Part shown: one piece after another, positions 45,356-57,161 of the stretch
Numbering within the stretch: position 1 is the first letter of the stretch
Layout: every line of letters begins with the position of its first letter
DNA from: Saccharum officinarum
Lineage: Eukaryota; Streptophyta; Magnoliopsida; Poales; Poaceae
Reading direction: 5' to 3'
Length of the DNA stretch: 64,000 bases
NCBI GenBank assembly: GCA_020631735.1
Contig: CM036201.1
Coordinates: 78,778,502 to 78,842,501 of the forward strand
Position numbers and translations under genes: made by a program
The notes under the pieces: generated by a model
What the model was told of the DNA's origin: nothing
The model's database searches: none
The model's input: only the letters and a program-made list of their open reading frames with translations

Positions 45356-46215
45356 AAGTGTCTCTTTTCGTAGATTGCCCAGAATGAGATGGACGAGCGG
45401 TTGAACGTGGTGGCACAGGTGAATTTCACTCTGTTTAGAGGTGCTTCCATTTTGTAGTTGTAATATTGTGTAAGATCGGGATTTGAAGGTTTGGTGGTGA
45501 ACTACTCTGATAGGACACGTCTGGTGTGGTGAAAGAGCATGTGCAGAGAGTGGCACCTTCCGTAGGTGCACACGACGAGGGTGTGGTTATTGCAATGGAC
45601 TATATGACATTCAATTGGGACAGGACCAAAAGCCCCTATGTTTAGTTTTAGTAATTAAGACAACCAGTGAACTAACTTTTTGCTATGTGTTGTTTAAAGC
45701 TAGGCGAAGTCCATACAAGATGATGAGCAAGGCTAAGAGATGGACGAAGGGTGAACAATCCAATTATTAGAGCAAGCTCACACTTGGAGCAAGGCTAGGT
45801 GTGTAATTATGCTAGTTATTGATTTTCATAGCTAGGACTATTCGAATGCTTGAGTTTGACTCTAAATTGGTCAAGAAAAAGGTAAAAAATCTCTAGGTTT
45901 GATGAATCTGTAATTTTTTTTACCAATATTCATGATTTTTAGCCAATTCTTACAGAAAAACCACATTTTTCTGCCTAAATTCTAGAGAGGTTTCATATGA
46001 ACGTTTGGTTTAGTTTGACATTTTCTATACAAAGAAAATAAAGAATACCAAAATTCGTCAGTTTAGTTCTGTTGCTAGCAATAGGATGGGGATATTTGTT
46101 CAAAAGGTGGCTTGCACTCTACTTAGAGGAGATTTTTGTTTCAAAATCTCTATTTCTATCGAGAGGAAGAATATAAAAGCACGTATTTCTTTCAGAGGAA
46201 CGGAGGATGGATAAA
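45356..46215. other. Intergenic stretch, nothing recognised
   Basis: AT-rich sequence with no coding frame, repeat or transposon end that I can support. Confidence 0.4.
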
Positions 46216-46339
46216 AAAACGATAATGATAGGTCACGGGTGTCTGTCTCGTTCGGACGCCGCACGCTCACTCCGCCTCGCGGCGTTGATGTCGCGCTTCC
46301 CCTGTCGTGCGACCCATCCTGCCCGCTCGGCCACCCGCC

Positions 46340-46745
46340 TGCCAGCTTTTTGTTGAAAGCGCAGGTTGCAAGCATATGTTTTAAATGTTTCAGATGTTTC
46401 GGAGGTATGTTGCAATTGTTTGATATGGATGTTGCAAAAATAGATCGGGATGTTGCATATGTTGCAATGGCTATACACATATGTTGCAAGCGTCTGTTCC
46501 AAATGTTTTATTTGTTTTTTAGACTTACGTTGCAAGTGTGTTTATTTAAATGTTGCATATGTTTCACACATATGTTGCAAGTGTTTTACGTGGGGGTTGC
46601 ATATGCTTTGTAATGGCTTTTCAAATATTTTTAGGTGTTTTTGCAAATATTTCATATGCATGTTTTAAGTGTTTCATTTATCTTCAGATGTATGTTGTAG
46701 TGTTTCATCTGAATGTTTCAAAAGTAGTTCGGATATTGCACAATT
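46340..46745. repeat. Degenerate ATGTTGCAAGTGTTT repeat
   Basis: About twenty imperfect units built from ATGTTGCA(A/T), GTTTCA(A/T)ATGTTT and similar words over 400 bases. They are preceded by a GC-rich block with GTCTGTCTCGTTCGGACGCC (46240-46330). This pairing of a GC-rich head and a TTGCA-rich repeat is familiar to me from grass DNA transposons, but I cannot name the family or its ends. A GGACAGCGACC at about 46768 may be the other inverted end. Confidence 0.55.
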
Positions 46746-46821
46746 ACAATAGCCCTAGTGGCTAGCGGACAGCGACCTGCCACATAGCTTCGGCTCCTAC
46801 CTCGCGCGGCGTGCCTCACCC

Positions 46822-46862
46822 TCTTCTCTTCTCTTCTCTTCTCTCCTCTCCTCTCCCTCACC
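46822..46862. repeat. TCTTC/TCCTC microsatellite-like tract
   Basis: Pyrimidine tract of TCTTC, TCTCC and similar pentamers. The minus-strand frame through it (Glu/Arg repeats) is a by-product. Confidence 0.7.
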
Positions 46863-47189
46863 TCCCTTCCCTTCCCTCCGTCTCGCGGCGGCAGTTCGAA
46901 CTCGGTGACAGGCCGCGGCAGGGAAAGGAAGCGTGGCCGGGCGCGGGCGCGGGCGCGGGCGCAACCTGGACGAGGATGTCGTCAGTGATGTGAAACGCGG
47001 TGGGCACTCTCTCCTTACGTAGGGACGGGACGCGTGGTGGTGGGAGACACGTCCTGCGATTCTGTCTAACCGCATGCTTTGGTCATCTTTGTCCGTCTAG
47101 GCGTCGAGTGAGTCCGTGATCACTACGTTCGATACCGTTACGTGCCTCCTTGGCAAAATAATCTGGAGAACCTTTTTTTTCCTGAAAAG

Positions 47190-47203
47190 GAATCTGGATT
47201 TTT
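47190..47203 (+). repeat. LINE target-site duplication, left copy
   Basis: GAATCTGGATTTTT, identical to 54866-54879 on the other side of the LINE. Confidence 0.85.
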
Positions 47204-47226
47204 TTTACCCAGCTCAGGCCTGAAAG

Positions 47227-50200
47227 ATGGAGTCGGACGACCCCGAGCCCCCTCTCTTGCCCTCGTTCACCCCCCACCTCGAGCCACCCGATTCCCCCAG
47301 ATCCGCCCCCTCCACGGCTGCTCTTGGCCGGCACCCCCCAGATCCGGCACCGCCGGCCGGTGATCTACTCGGTGGTGGGTCACAACCTACCCCGCAGCCA
47401 CAGTCCGCCGCTCCTGGCGGGGCGTCTCGCCTGGTGCCGTCCGCCATTGATGCCACACCGAAGCCATCGGGGGTGCAGTCGAGGAACCATAATGGTGCGG
47501 AGTCTCCTCGCTACGCCATTGATGGCGGTCTGCAGGCGACCGCGCCCCCGCTGGGTGACGCCCCTCAACCGGAGAGCCCCATTGAGATGAATTCGGCGCT
47601 TCAGGCTCAGGCATGGGCGATTTTACCAGAACTGGCAAAGGATTTGAACCACCCCAAGCGCCAGGAGCAAAGGGATCCTCAGGTCAGCAAGCCTTCATTG
47701 CAGGCATCCAAGAGCCACCCAGAAGACATGGATCTTCAAGCCGAGCTCATCAGGGCCAGAATCCCAGAGAGCAAGAAAGGGAAAGCAGTGCAGCCTACAC
47801 ATAGCTTTCATGGTGGCCGAGTTTTCAAGGTTCAGTCCACCCACAATGTCCAGTTGCCATCAACGGCCAGAACTGCCCACTCTGCAAGGGAGAGCACGCG
47901 TCTGGAGCACCCTCAATCGGAGAGGAGCACAAAGGAAGATGGTTGGGAGCCAGCTAGGGTGAATCGTAGGGTGAAGGGGAGTTTCAGAGAAGAGTGCCAT
48001 TCATAGCCCTCTGGACAAGCTGCCTGGGACCGTGTTCTTTAGATCAAAGATGGAAGGCAGGTGTTTTAATTGTTTTTCACCAAATCATCTAGCCTACTCC
48101 TGCCACCGTCCGTCAAGATGCTGGAAATGCTTCCGGTCTAGGCACAGAGCGTTGGGCTGCCCCTCCAAGAACCACTTCGCTAGGCCAGAGATGCATAAAA
48201 AGGGAGGGCACCATGAACTTCGACACTCCTCCCTCACCCAGGAACACTACAGCTTAACCAGAGACCTCACCACCAGGCACAAACCCACTGAGATCGACCA
48301 TCGTTCCTTTGTGGAGGTGGTGAGGGGAGAGGTAGGAAGAAAGGAGGAGATGGCGGCTGCACGGTACCCCGGAGACCCACGCGCTAGGCCCGCTCGGGCC
48401 TACTGTGCGGTGTCGGCCACTGGGGAAGTCCACCGCCGCCGGAACGAGCTCATCGACCGAGCGGCTATCTGCTGGCTTGTGGGCAGCAGTCACGACACGG
48501 AGCCACATCATCTCGTCGACGCTCTGCACAATCAGCTCGGCATCCACCACGATGACGTCCAAGTGATCAAGCATTTCCCCGAGCAATTCCTGGCAATCTT
48601 CAGCGACCCCAGAGACCGGCAACGCGTGGTCGACGTCGGCACCCTCCCTGACAATGGGCGTCGGTTCCAGTTCGCGGCCTGGAATGAGCACCGCTACGCC
48701 AGGCAGACCACCTGGGAGTATCGTGTCAAGGTCCATATTGAAGGGGTCCCTGTGCACTGCTGGGCAACGGACGTGGCGGCTAAGGTGGTAGGCAGCAGCT
48801 GTGCCGTGCACTACCTGGAGGAGACGACACGACGCCGACACCGCACTAGGTCCTTCGACCTCTGGGCTTGGTGCCATGATCCGTGCGACATCCCCCTTGA
48901 GGTGGTGCTCACGGTGACCGAGCCTGACCGTGGCCACCCCCACCGCGACGACCTGGTCGACGTCAAGCCCGGGCAGGAGTATGTGCTGCGCAACCACCTG
49001 GAGGTGGTGGACCTCTCCTTCCTGAGGGAACCGGGGAGGATCGACGGCAACTGCAAGGCGCGCCGCATCTTCGACTGGGACTACGGTGTCCCGGACACGA
49101 AGGGCGAGCACGTGCATGGAAGGCGAGGCCAGGACCGTGATCGTGCACATGATTTCAGGCCACGCCGCGACGACGACGACTACGATGGCCGCCGCAGCCA
49201 AGGCAACCGTCGCCACCGAAGTTCCTCGGCCTGGGCGCGCAACAGCCGCCGCAGAGGCGGAGCGGAGGATTGCATCAGCTCAAACAGGTGGCGTGCACGT
49301 GCTGAGTCTCCGCCACGTAGAAACAGGGCAGCGAAAGAGGCCACCCAGGTCTAGAGGGTCAAGACGCAAGCGCAACAGAAGCAGCCCAAGAGGGTGACCT
49401 TCGCCGATCCTATTGCAACTGAGCTCAAGCCTCGGAAGGCCCCTATCCAGGACAACAGCATCATACTCATTTTGGGTACCTCACTCCCGCCTCCACAAAT
49501 CCAAGCGCCAAACGTCGAGTTTTTGCATGTCCTGACTCAAACTCATCCATGTGCAGAGTCTGATGGTTCCACCATCAAGGAGTCGGAGAAGGTCCAACCT
49601 CCAGTCACCACTGCAACATGCGACATCAGTGAGTTTCTTGATACCATCCTATGCTCTACACATAGTAAGGGTGACACAATCCCAACCTCTGTATCCTCAT
49701 TGCCAATGTCTACAGAGGGAGTGGAGCAGCAGCTTGCTGGTGAGGGGGAGCCCATGCAGGAGGATGTTCCCGTGGCAATGGAGCAGCACACAACCACCAT
49801 GGAGGAAGAGAACATCACCGTCAACAACATCGACAACAAGGGAGTGGAGCAGCAGATTGCTGGTGAGGGGATGTCCGTGCAGGTGACCGCTCCCGTGGCA
49901 ATGGAGCAGCACACAATCACCATGGAGGTGGAGAACGTCACTGTCAACAACACGGTGGAGACTGATATAGAGCTGCAGCTGGAGTCGATGATCAGCAATC
50001 TTCTGGTGAGCCCATTCCACAAATCCACATCCCATTTACAATATCCCGTAACTCAGGATGTTCAACATTTAGCTGCCACGACCCAGTTTAGCAACATTTG
50101 TACCAACACTAGCAGTTTAGATGCAACAGAACTTGAGCATACACATGGTGTTGACCCCATCACGTACACACTCACAGTTGGGGGGTTCAGCTGTACAAGA

Positions 50201-50681
50201 TGTGTTGGTGACCAATGAGAACCCAATAGAGGAGGACCCAACCTTGCACACACAAACAACAAAGATAGAGGAGTTTCTAAGTGCTATCTCTAAACCAGTA
50301 CCTCCACCATTACTAACTACCAGGCCACAACGCACCAACGCCGAGTTTTTATTAGATGTAGCACAGGGCCCAAACAAACGCCAAAGCACTAGGTTAGCAA
50401 AGAAGGCCATGGCGAATTCTGGGAAAGGGACAGTACAGATAGCGCATGATTTGCTAGTTCGCAAGCTGGGCGACCTAGGAGGTACTGGGAACAACGCTTC
50501 TAGGAAAATTTCTCCATCTGATGAATTTGAATTTCATGCACAGCACTTCGCAAGGCCACTGGAGCAGTTCACCATGGAGGCTATTCAGGACCTCATCGAG
50601 CATGGGGAGGAAGGCGCTACAGACCAAGAGAATACTTCCATCCCAAGCGAGCTGGTGGAGTCGCCGGGCCTGGTGGCTTAG
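47227..50681 (+). pseudogene. LINE ORF1: gag-like RNA-binding protein, lightly broken
   Basis: Starts MESDDPEPPLLP at 47227 with a Pro/Ser-rich N terminus. After a frameshift near 47985-48005 come two CCHC zinc knuckles at 48062-48175 (CFNCFSPNHLAYSC and CWKCFRSRHRALGC), which bind the element's RNA. A globular region of DUF4283 type follows (ICWLVGSSHDTEPHHLVDAL, then FQFAAWNEHRYARQTTWEYR). A TAG at 49352-49354 interrupts, but the same frame continues (KQPKRVTFADPIATELKPRK). It then contains two direct repeats of about 120 bases (GVEQQ(L/I)AGEG, near 49718 and 49841). A second frameshift near 50200 leads to the last part, ending GLVA-stop at 50681. Reading through these three lesions would give one long ORF1. 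Confidence 0.8.
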
Positions 50682-51043
50682 GCGACTGGTTTCAAGTGGT
50701 TCCCATCCAATGATTAGCTCTCCATGTATGAGAGCTGGGGTCACATACCCCTTGTATCGTGTCCGGGTAGTAGCTGGAGACTGGTTCGGCTTAGTTTCGA
50801 GAACTTTCAGTGGTATGTCAGACGCCTGCTGGCCTGCAAGCCTTCGGTGGATTTGGTTGTCAGCCTGCTGGCCTTGGAGCCTTCGGCTGAGCTTGTGTGT
50901 TTTGACATCTGGGGACACGATCTTGGACCTGCTGGTTGTGTTGCCCTCGGCCCACCCCATTGTTGTCTACTACTCTTCTGGTTTGGGCGCTAGTCGCTGG
51001 AACAGATTGTTGTGGCAGTGGTCAAGTAGTTGGAATTTTTATT

Positions 51044-54000
51044 ATGTCAGCTAAGGACTGCAACTTGCTTTGTTGGAACGTGAGGGGTTTAAACGATGGG
51101 GTAAAACGGGCTTCGGTGAGAACGCAGATCATCTCGTCGGGAGCCACTATGGTATGTCTCCAGGAAACCAAGATTAGCAATTGGACTCGTAACATCCTGG
51201 TAGAAACGGTGGGCGCTGAAATGGCAACAAACTCAGCGTTTCTACCATCTCACAGGGCCTCAGGAGGGATTTTAATCATAGTCTCTGAACGTTTTTTTAC
51301 GTTGTCACAACCGCACCTCACTCAGAACACAATCTCGACAACAATAACGATGTTGGCCCAGAATGAAGTCTGGACGCTTACCGGGGTATACGGTCCACAA
51401 AATGATGGAGACAAGATTTTATTCCTCCAAGAACTTGAAGCACTGAAATTATGCACACTACCAGCCTGGTTGCTGCTCAGGGATTTCAACCTGATCCTCT
51501 GTGCCCAAGACAAAAACAACACAAGACTGAATTTGTCGCTGATTAATAGATTCAGGTCAACCATAGATAATCTCGAGCTCGCGCGTCTAGAAATTCAGGG
51601 TAGGAAATATACTTGGTGCAATGATCAGCACACACCCACTATGACTAGAATCGATCATCTATTTGCTTCTACTGAGTGGCTTGAGATCTTCCCAAATACT
51701 GATCTGCGAGCCTTAGCTTCATTGGGCTCCGACCATAGCGCACTGTTCCTTCATGGGGACACAAACATCGACTTCTACAAGGGCTTCAGGTTTGAATCGC
51801 ATTGGGTGCATAGGGCTGGCTTCATGGATACGGTCCAAGAGGCTTGGAATAAACCAGTGAACACACAAGACGCGTTCCTTAGACTACACGTCAAAATGCT
51901 TCGCACGGCCAAAGCCCTGAAGAATTGGAGGAGGAAATCTATGAAGGGTTGGCGTATAAAATGGGCGATCCTTACACTAACACTTGAACACCTGGAGAAA
52001 GCACAAGAGTCGAGACAGTTATCACAGGAGGAGCTGAATTTCAAGAAATACCTGAAGACTAAATCGTTGGGCATGGCTGCAGTACAGAAAGCAAGAGCAC
52101 GGCAGCATTCGAGGCTGACTTGGATAAGGAAAGGTGATGCAAACACTAGCTTCTTCCATCTGCATGCGAGCATGAGGAAGAAGAAATCTTTCATTGCAAC
52201 TCTCAATGGCGATCTTGGTCCAGCTGTGTCACAGCAAAGCAAAGCCTCACTGACATTTAATCATTTCACCAATCTGCTTGGAAAAGCAAACGACAGAACA
52301 CAAGGGATCAATTGGGCGGAGCTTGGGTACGTCCGGCATGATCTTGAGGAATTAGATGTACCCTTCACCACACAGGAGATAGAAGCGGTAATCAAGGAGT
52401 TGCCTTCTGAGAAGGCCTCGGGGCCTGACGGCTTCATTGGGTGTTTTTACAAGAAGTGCTGGTTCGTAATCAAGGAGGACCTAGTTCAGGCGTTGACTTT
52501 TTTCTACAATAATCAAACCGCAAAGCTGGGACTGGTGAATACGGCGCATATAGTTCTGCTGCCCAAGATTCAAGATGCCGCCTCGCTGTCAGACTTTAGG
52601 CCGATCAGCCTAATTAATAGTACCGCCAAAATTATCACAAAGATATTAGCGAACAGACTGGCACCACACCTAGATGAGATAGTCTCAATCGCCCAGAACG
52701 CGTTTATACGGAAGCGATGTATTCATGATAACTTCATTTATGTGCAACGGGTTATTCAGCTATTACACAAGAAGAAGAAGCCGGCCCTCTTTATTAAATT
52801 GGACATCTCTAAAGCTTTTGACTCTATAAATTGGAGTTTCCTGCTGGAAGTGCTTGACAACTTAGGGTTCAGTACAAAGTGGAGAGATTGGATAGCTTCC
52901 CTACTTGGCACGGCTACATCAACGGTGCTGATCAATGGGCAACCGACGAAGGAGATAAAGCATGAAAGAGGGCTGAGGCAAGGGGATCCCCTATCCCCAA
53001 TGCTTTTCATCCTAGCTATAGACCCCCTACAACGGATCATACAAATGGCTGCTAACAAGGGCATTTTGTCTCCGGTCTTGCCGAAAGCGGCCAACCTTCG
53101 GTGCTCTCTTTACACGGACGATGCTGCAATTTTTGCTGCTCCGTCTAGCACAGAAATTGATCATCTCCACAAAATTCTCGAGTTCTTTGGGAGGTGCTCG
53201 GGCCTGACGATCAACATTGCAAAAACTGAAATATACCCCATCCGATTAGCCACGGACGTAGTCATACAGTTGTTGCAAAATTTCCAAGGTAAGGTGTGTA
53301 CCTTCCCTGGGAAGTATCTGGGCCTCCCACTACACATCAGGAGATTGCGGAAGATCGATGTGCAACCATTGCTTGACAAAATTGGAGCAAGAATCTCAGG
53401 ATGGAAGGGGAGATTCTTAACCACGGCGGGCAGAGAGACGTTGGTTAAATCGGTCCTTTCAGCCCAGCCTATATACCACATGACGGCGTTCCCGGAATTA
53501 AAATGGCTGGTGAAGAAAATTGATCGCCTACGACGAAGTTTCCTTTGGCGAGGGGAGACTCCCGACAAAGTTTATGGAGGACATTCACTTGTGAACTGGC
53601 CAACTTCTTGTCGACCTAAGCCCAAGGGAGGCCTGGGGATCCTCGATCTTGAGCGCTTTGCACGTGCACTCCGGCTACGCTGGCTCTGGTTCCAATGGCG
53701 CTACAAGGACAGAGCATGGACTGGACTTGATCTACCATGTGATAGCAAAGATAGGGACCTGTTTGCAGCGTCTACGGTAGTAACTATTGGAAATGGGCAA
53801 ACAGCGAGTTTCTGGCTCTCATCCTGGGCACATGGCAGGACGCTGAAATCCATCGCCCCAACACTGTTCAGCAAGGCCAAAAGGAAAAAAACTCTCCGTC
53901 CGGGCCGCTCTCCAGGGGAATAGGTGGATCTCACACATTTCACCGATCTCCGGTGAGGTGGAAATTCAGGAATACGTGTTGATCTGGGTGGAGGTACATC

Positions 54001-54599
54001 AGTTACAGTTAGACATAGCAAGGGAGGATAACATTGTATGGCGGTGGACGACAGATGGTGAATATTCAGCGAAGAGCGCTTACCACATTCAATTTGAAGG
54101 GACTTTCAGTAAACTCAAATTGATGCTCATCTGGAAGGCAAGAGCCGAACCGAAAGTCAGGTTCTTTGCGTGGACTTTGCTGCACAAAAAGATACTGACA
54201 GCAAATAATCTAATCAAGAGGAATTGGCCAAACGACCCAATATGTAAGCTATGTGGAAATGATCCGGAGACCCCCACTCATTTATGCAAGGATTGCAGCT
54301 TCTCCAAGGATGTTTGGTCACATCTCAAGTCTTGGATGGGATTAGCTTTGCTCGATACAGTCAATTCAAATGGTTCCTTGCATAGCTACTGGCGCAAATG
54401 CAGAATGAAGATCGTTAGCACGCTCAGAAGAAAGTTCGATGGTCTCATTAGCTACTACTGGTTGAATATATGGAAAGAGCGGAACAGACGAACCTTCCAA
54501 AATATCAGCCTGCAGCCAAGGGAGGTGGCCTTTCTTTGCAAAGAAGAGTTTGATCAATACGCCTTGGCAAAAACTTCAGTAGTAGCTCCGTTTCTTTAA
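51044..54599 (+). pseudogene. LINE ORF2: endonuclease and reverse transcriptase, one frameshift
   Basis: The frame is open from upstream of 51044, where MSAKDCNLLCWNVRGLN begins the apurinic-type endonuclease; CLQETK, TGVYGPQN and SDHSALF follow. The expected GDFN is RDFN here (near 51480). Reverse transcriptase motifs follow: IHDNFIYVQR, FIKLDISKAFDSINW, GLRQGDPLSPMLFILAI, and LYTDDAAIFA, where the family usually has YADD and the two aspartates are kept. One extra A in the A-run at about 53884-53890 shifts the frame. In the next frame the protein continues through the zf-RVT region (VWRWTTDGEYSAKSAY, CKLCGNDPETPTHLC) to a stop at 54599. The enzyme would nick target DNA and prime reverse transcription on it. 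The frameshift and the Gly-to-Arg change make it probably inactive. Confidence 0.9.
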
Positions 54600-54865
54600 A
54601 TGTTCGTCTGACTTTGCTTTCGGCTTGTTTTTCTTTGCTCCTTCTAGGAGTCTGTTCTTTTTTTTTTTGGGTCTAACAGGTGTTTCAGGTCTTAGTGGTG
54701 CTAGACCGGGGTCTCTAGCGTGAGTGGTCTTCTCTTTTTTCCTGTTTCTAGTGGCTGTACAGAGGGGTAGTGGAGTCTGGTGACTCTTGTATTTCTCTTT
54801 TGTTTTTACTTTTTTCGTCTAATAAAAATCCAGCCAAAGCTTTTGGCTGCCTTTCGAAAAAAAAA

Positions 54866-54879
54866 GAATCTGGATTTTT
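54866..54879 (+). repeat. LINE target-site duplication, right copy
   Basis: GAATCTGGATTTTT directly after the A-tail, identical to 47190-47203. Confidence 0.85.
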
Positions 54880-55106
54880 GTGGATTTGATTCTTATCGTT
54901 ACGTGCCTCCCTTGGCGCTCAAGTTTTGCTGTGCATGGCCCCGGCATCTCTCTATATCTCTCGGTCATTTAGAGCCTTCGTTCGTTTACGATATACCAGA
55001 AAAATTGGGGAAAAAAAAAAGACCTAGATATCAGCGAGGGAGAAGGACCAAAATACTGCATAGCCAATGGCTACGGCGACCATGCAGCACAGAGGATACA
55101 GCCGCA

Positions 55107-56422
55107 ATGGGCGAGTACTGGACGAACCTCCCCACGGACGCCTTCGTGGAGATCCTGCTACGCGTCCCGCAAGGCAACCAGTGGCGGCTCCGCCTCGTCT
55201 GCCGGCGCTGGCGCGACGTCATCCGCGAGCGGATGCCGCAGGCACCCCACGAGCGCCCCGTGGCGCTCGCGTTCGTCGTGAGCTTCTCCGAGCACAAGAG
55301 AGTGTGGGCCTCCGCCTACGTCGTCGACGACCTAGCGGAAGGCCGGTGCCGGGAGCTGTGGAGAAGCGAGGTGATCCCCCCCCCCCCCCCCCGACGAGTC
55401 GCTACAGCAGCGTCTTCTGGCGCGCGGACGAGTACGTCGAAGGCGCCCGCCTGGCGATGGTCGACTCCTGCACATAGTTTTAAATCTCCCGCTATAGCCT
55501 TTTGAGGCAGGGTGCCGCTATTTATGTTCATGTACAATTTAGCCGCTATATCCCGCTATAGCCCGATATAGCTCCGCTATTAGCTGTTTTAGCCGCCCGC
55601 TATTTAAAACATTGCTCCTGCAACGGGCTCCTGTGCCTGTGCGACGACGCCAAGCCCGGCGGCGCCATCTCCCTGGTGAGCCCCGTGAGTCGCGAGACGG
55701 TGGCACCCGATGACGGAGAGGTACAGGGTCGTCCACGTGCCGTGCTACCTCGACCTGACCGGCGGATTCAACGTGCTGCAGGTGTTCACGCTGGGGGTCG
55801 CCGCGGGGTGGGCGGGTGGCGCAACGTCCCGGTCCCCGGCGGGAGCTGCCGCGTGGACGCCGGGCTCGTCAGCATCGGCGGCGTCACGCACTGGGTCACC
55901 AGGGACACGGAGCGCGTCGTGTCGTTCGACCTCGAGGAAGAGCGCGTCGCGTCCACCACGGCACTCCCGCCGGTGCGCGGCGGCCACAGACGATGCCGCC
56001 TCGCGGAAGTGCACGGGAGGCTGGGCCCTGGGCGTCGTCTCCCCCGGCGCCGTCGACGGATGGTCGATACCGGAGAAGGTGGAGGTCAGGTCTGGGTTCT
56101 CGGGGCTGGGAGTGGAAGCAGAGACCGGCGGCAGTGGTGGAGCCGCCGGTACAGCGTGCAGGTCGTCGGGGTGGAGCAGCGGCTCGCGTGGCCGCACTTT
56201 GCGCACGGCGGCCACGCCCTGACCATGGACTCCAAGAGCTGCGTGTTCACGCACAGGATGCGCGCCGCGGGAGCGTTGCAGTGCGGCGAGGTGCAGTCCG
56301 TGCGTATCAGCGAGGAGGGGCAGGTGCTGCTGTCAGGCATCTATGGCGGCTCCATCCGAGGGGTGTTCGCCTATGTCAAGACCCAGGATCCCTTGAGTGC
56401 TTACAGGTCACAAGCTTCGTAA
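55107..56422 (+). pseudogene. F-box gene broken by a MITE and frameshifts
   Basis: ATG 55107 opens MGEYWTNLPTDAFVEILLRV, then LRLVCRRWRDVIRERMP, a standard F-box (binding SKP1 in SCF ubiquitin ligases). A run of 17 C (55376-55392) shifts the frame; the next piece reads SRYSSVFWRADEYVEGARLA. At codon SC of VDSCNGLLCLCDD the gene is split by a 142-bp hAT MITE. Beyond it lies an F-box-associated domain (PVSRETVA, then YRVVHVPCYLDLTGGFNVLQ), followed after another shift by SCRVDAGLVSIGGVTHWVTR and VSFDLEEERVASTTALPPV. Further shifts lead to SGIYGGSIRGVFAYVKTQ and a stop at 56422. At least four shifts plus the insertion make it a pseudogene. Members of this family recruit particular substrates; this one's is unknown. 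Confidence 0.85.
55473..55614. mobile_element. hAT MITE inside the F-box coding sequence
   Basis: 142 bp with ends CATAGTTTTAAAT and (reverse complement of the right end) CAATGTTTTAAAT. It is flanked by a perfect 8-bp duplication CTCCTGCA (55465-55472, 55615-55622). The interior repeats CCGCTATAGC and GCTATA. Removing it with one duplication restores the reading VDSCNGLLCLCDD. Confidence 0.9.
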
Positions 56423-56631
56423 AGCTTGTGCTCTTGTGTATTGCTGCTTTTCCGTATAGAATCAATCAATCACTCAAGACAATACATGTATCAATTTGGA
56501 AGATCGATTGTGTACTTAAGAATATAAATAAATATTATTTCTAAAAATACTGTTTCTATGCTGTTTACTTAACAGTGCAAGCTTTGGCCGAATGAACATG
56601 GCAGCAACACATGTTAGCTTTGCCACCATCA

Positions 56632-56850
56632 CAACTAGTTATGAAGCTTCAAACGGAGGATGTCTAAGAGAGAGCTCACTAATCCTTCCATCAGGTTGGT
56701 ATTATGTGTTACTTCTGACAAAGGTTCAGTCAGTTCAATCACCATGGCCTTAGATGAGTTTGCACCACCAGCGACTGCAACACCCTCCTTTGTGTCAGAC
56801 AGATCTCCCCCACTTGTCGGTGAGGACAATCTCCAATATTAGGTAGATCT
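56632..56850 (-). pseudogene. Possible exon of the PRP40/HSP90 chimera, unassigned
   Basis: The minus strand has an open stretch SSPTSGGDLSDTKEGVAVAG continuing to EVTHNTNLMEGLVSSLLDIL. Composition is exon-like and it lies in line with the fragments to its right, but I cannot say which gene it comes from. A PRP40 linker is possible. Confidence 0.25.
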
Positions 56851-57161
56851 TCTCGTACAATTGTGCTGGACTCTCAGACTGCATTTTCAGCATAAACAAA
56901 ATTCAAACATTCAGACAGGATCTTGTTCTACTGTATGTCGAAACACATGAATGCATTACAATATGTCCACTGGAGATCAAAGCAGCCTCATACGGAAACT
57001 CAATCACCGCCTTGGCTTTTATATGTGACTAAACTAAACTCACATTTGGAAGCAACCAGCCAATAATTGTTTATACTCACATTAGTTTGGCTAATCGTAA
57101 GAAGCATATATACAGTACAACAATTCTTGAAGGTCGGTAAGCGGCTAGCGGATGGTCTTAC

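Larger units (their letters stand above)
47204..54865 (+). mobile_element. Full-length L1-type LINE retrotransposon
   Basis: A 7.66-kb element with a 5' leader, ORF1 (gag-like), ORF2 (endonuclease plus reverse transcriptase), a 3' untranslated region with AATAAA at about 54820, and a 9-A tail (54857-54865). It is bracketed by perfect 14-bp target duplications, so the whole copy landed in one event. There is no RNase H domain. Damage is light: one stop codon and two frameshifts in ORF1, one homopolymer frameshift in ORF2. It inserted about 240 bases upstream of the ATG of the F-box pseudogene. Confidence 0.92.

Noticed and set aside
46797..47075. Arg/Glu-rich 92-codon minus-strand frame
   Set aside because: Product of the TCTTC/TCCTC tract; no other support.
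56630..56650. Possible Helitron 3' end (CTAG followed by T on the minus strand) for the PRP40/HSP90 chimera
   Set aside because: The preceding palindrome is only four base pairs (GAAGCTTC) and no matching 5' TC end was identified, so the terminus is not supported.
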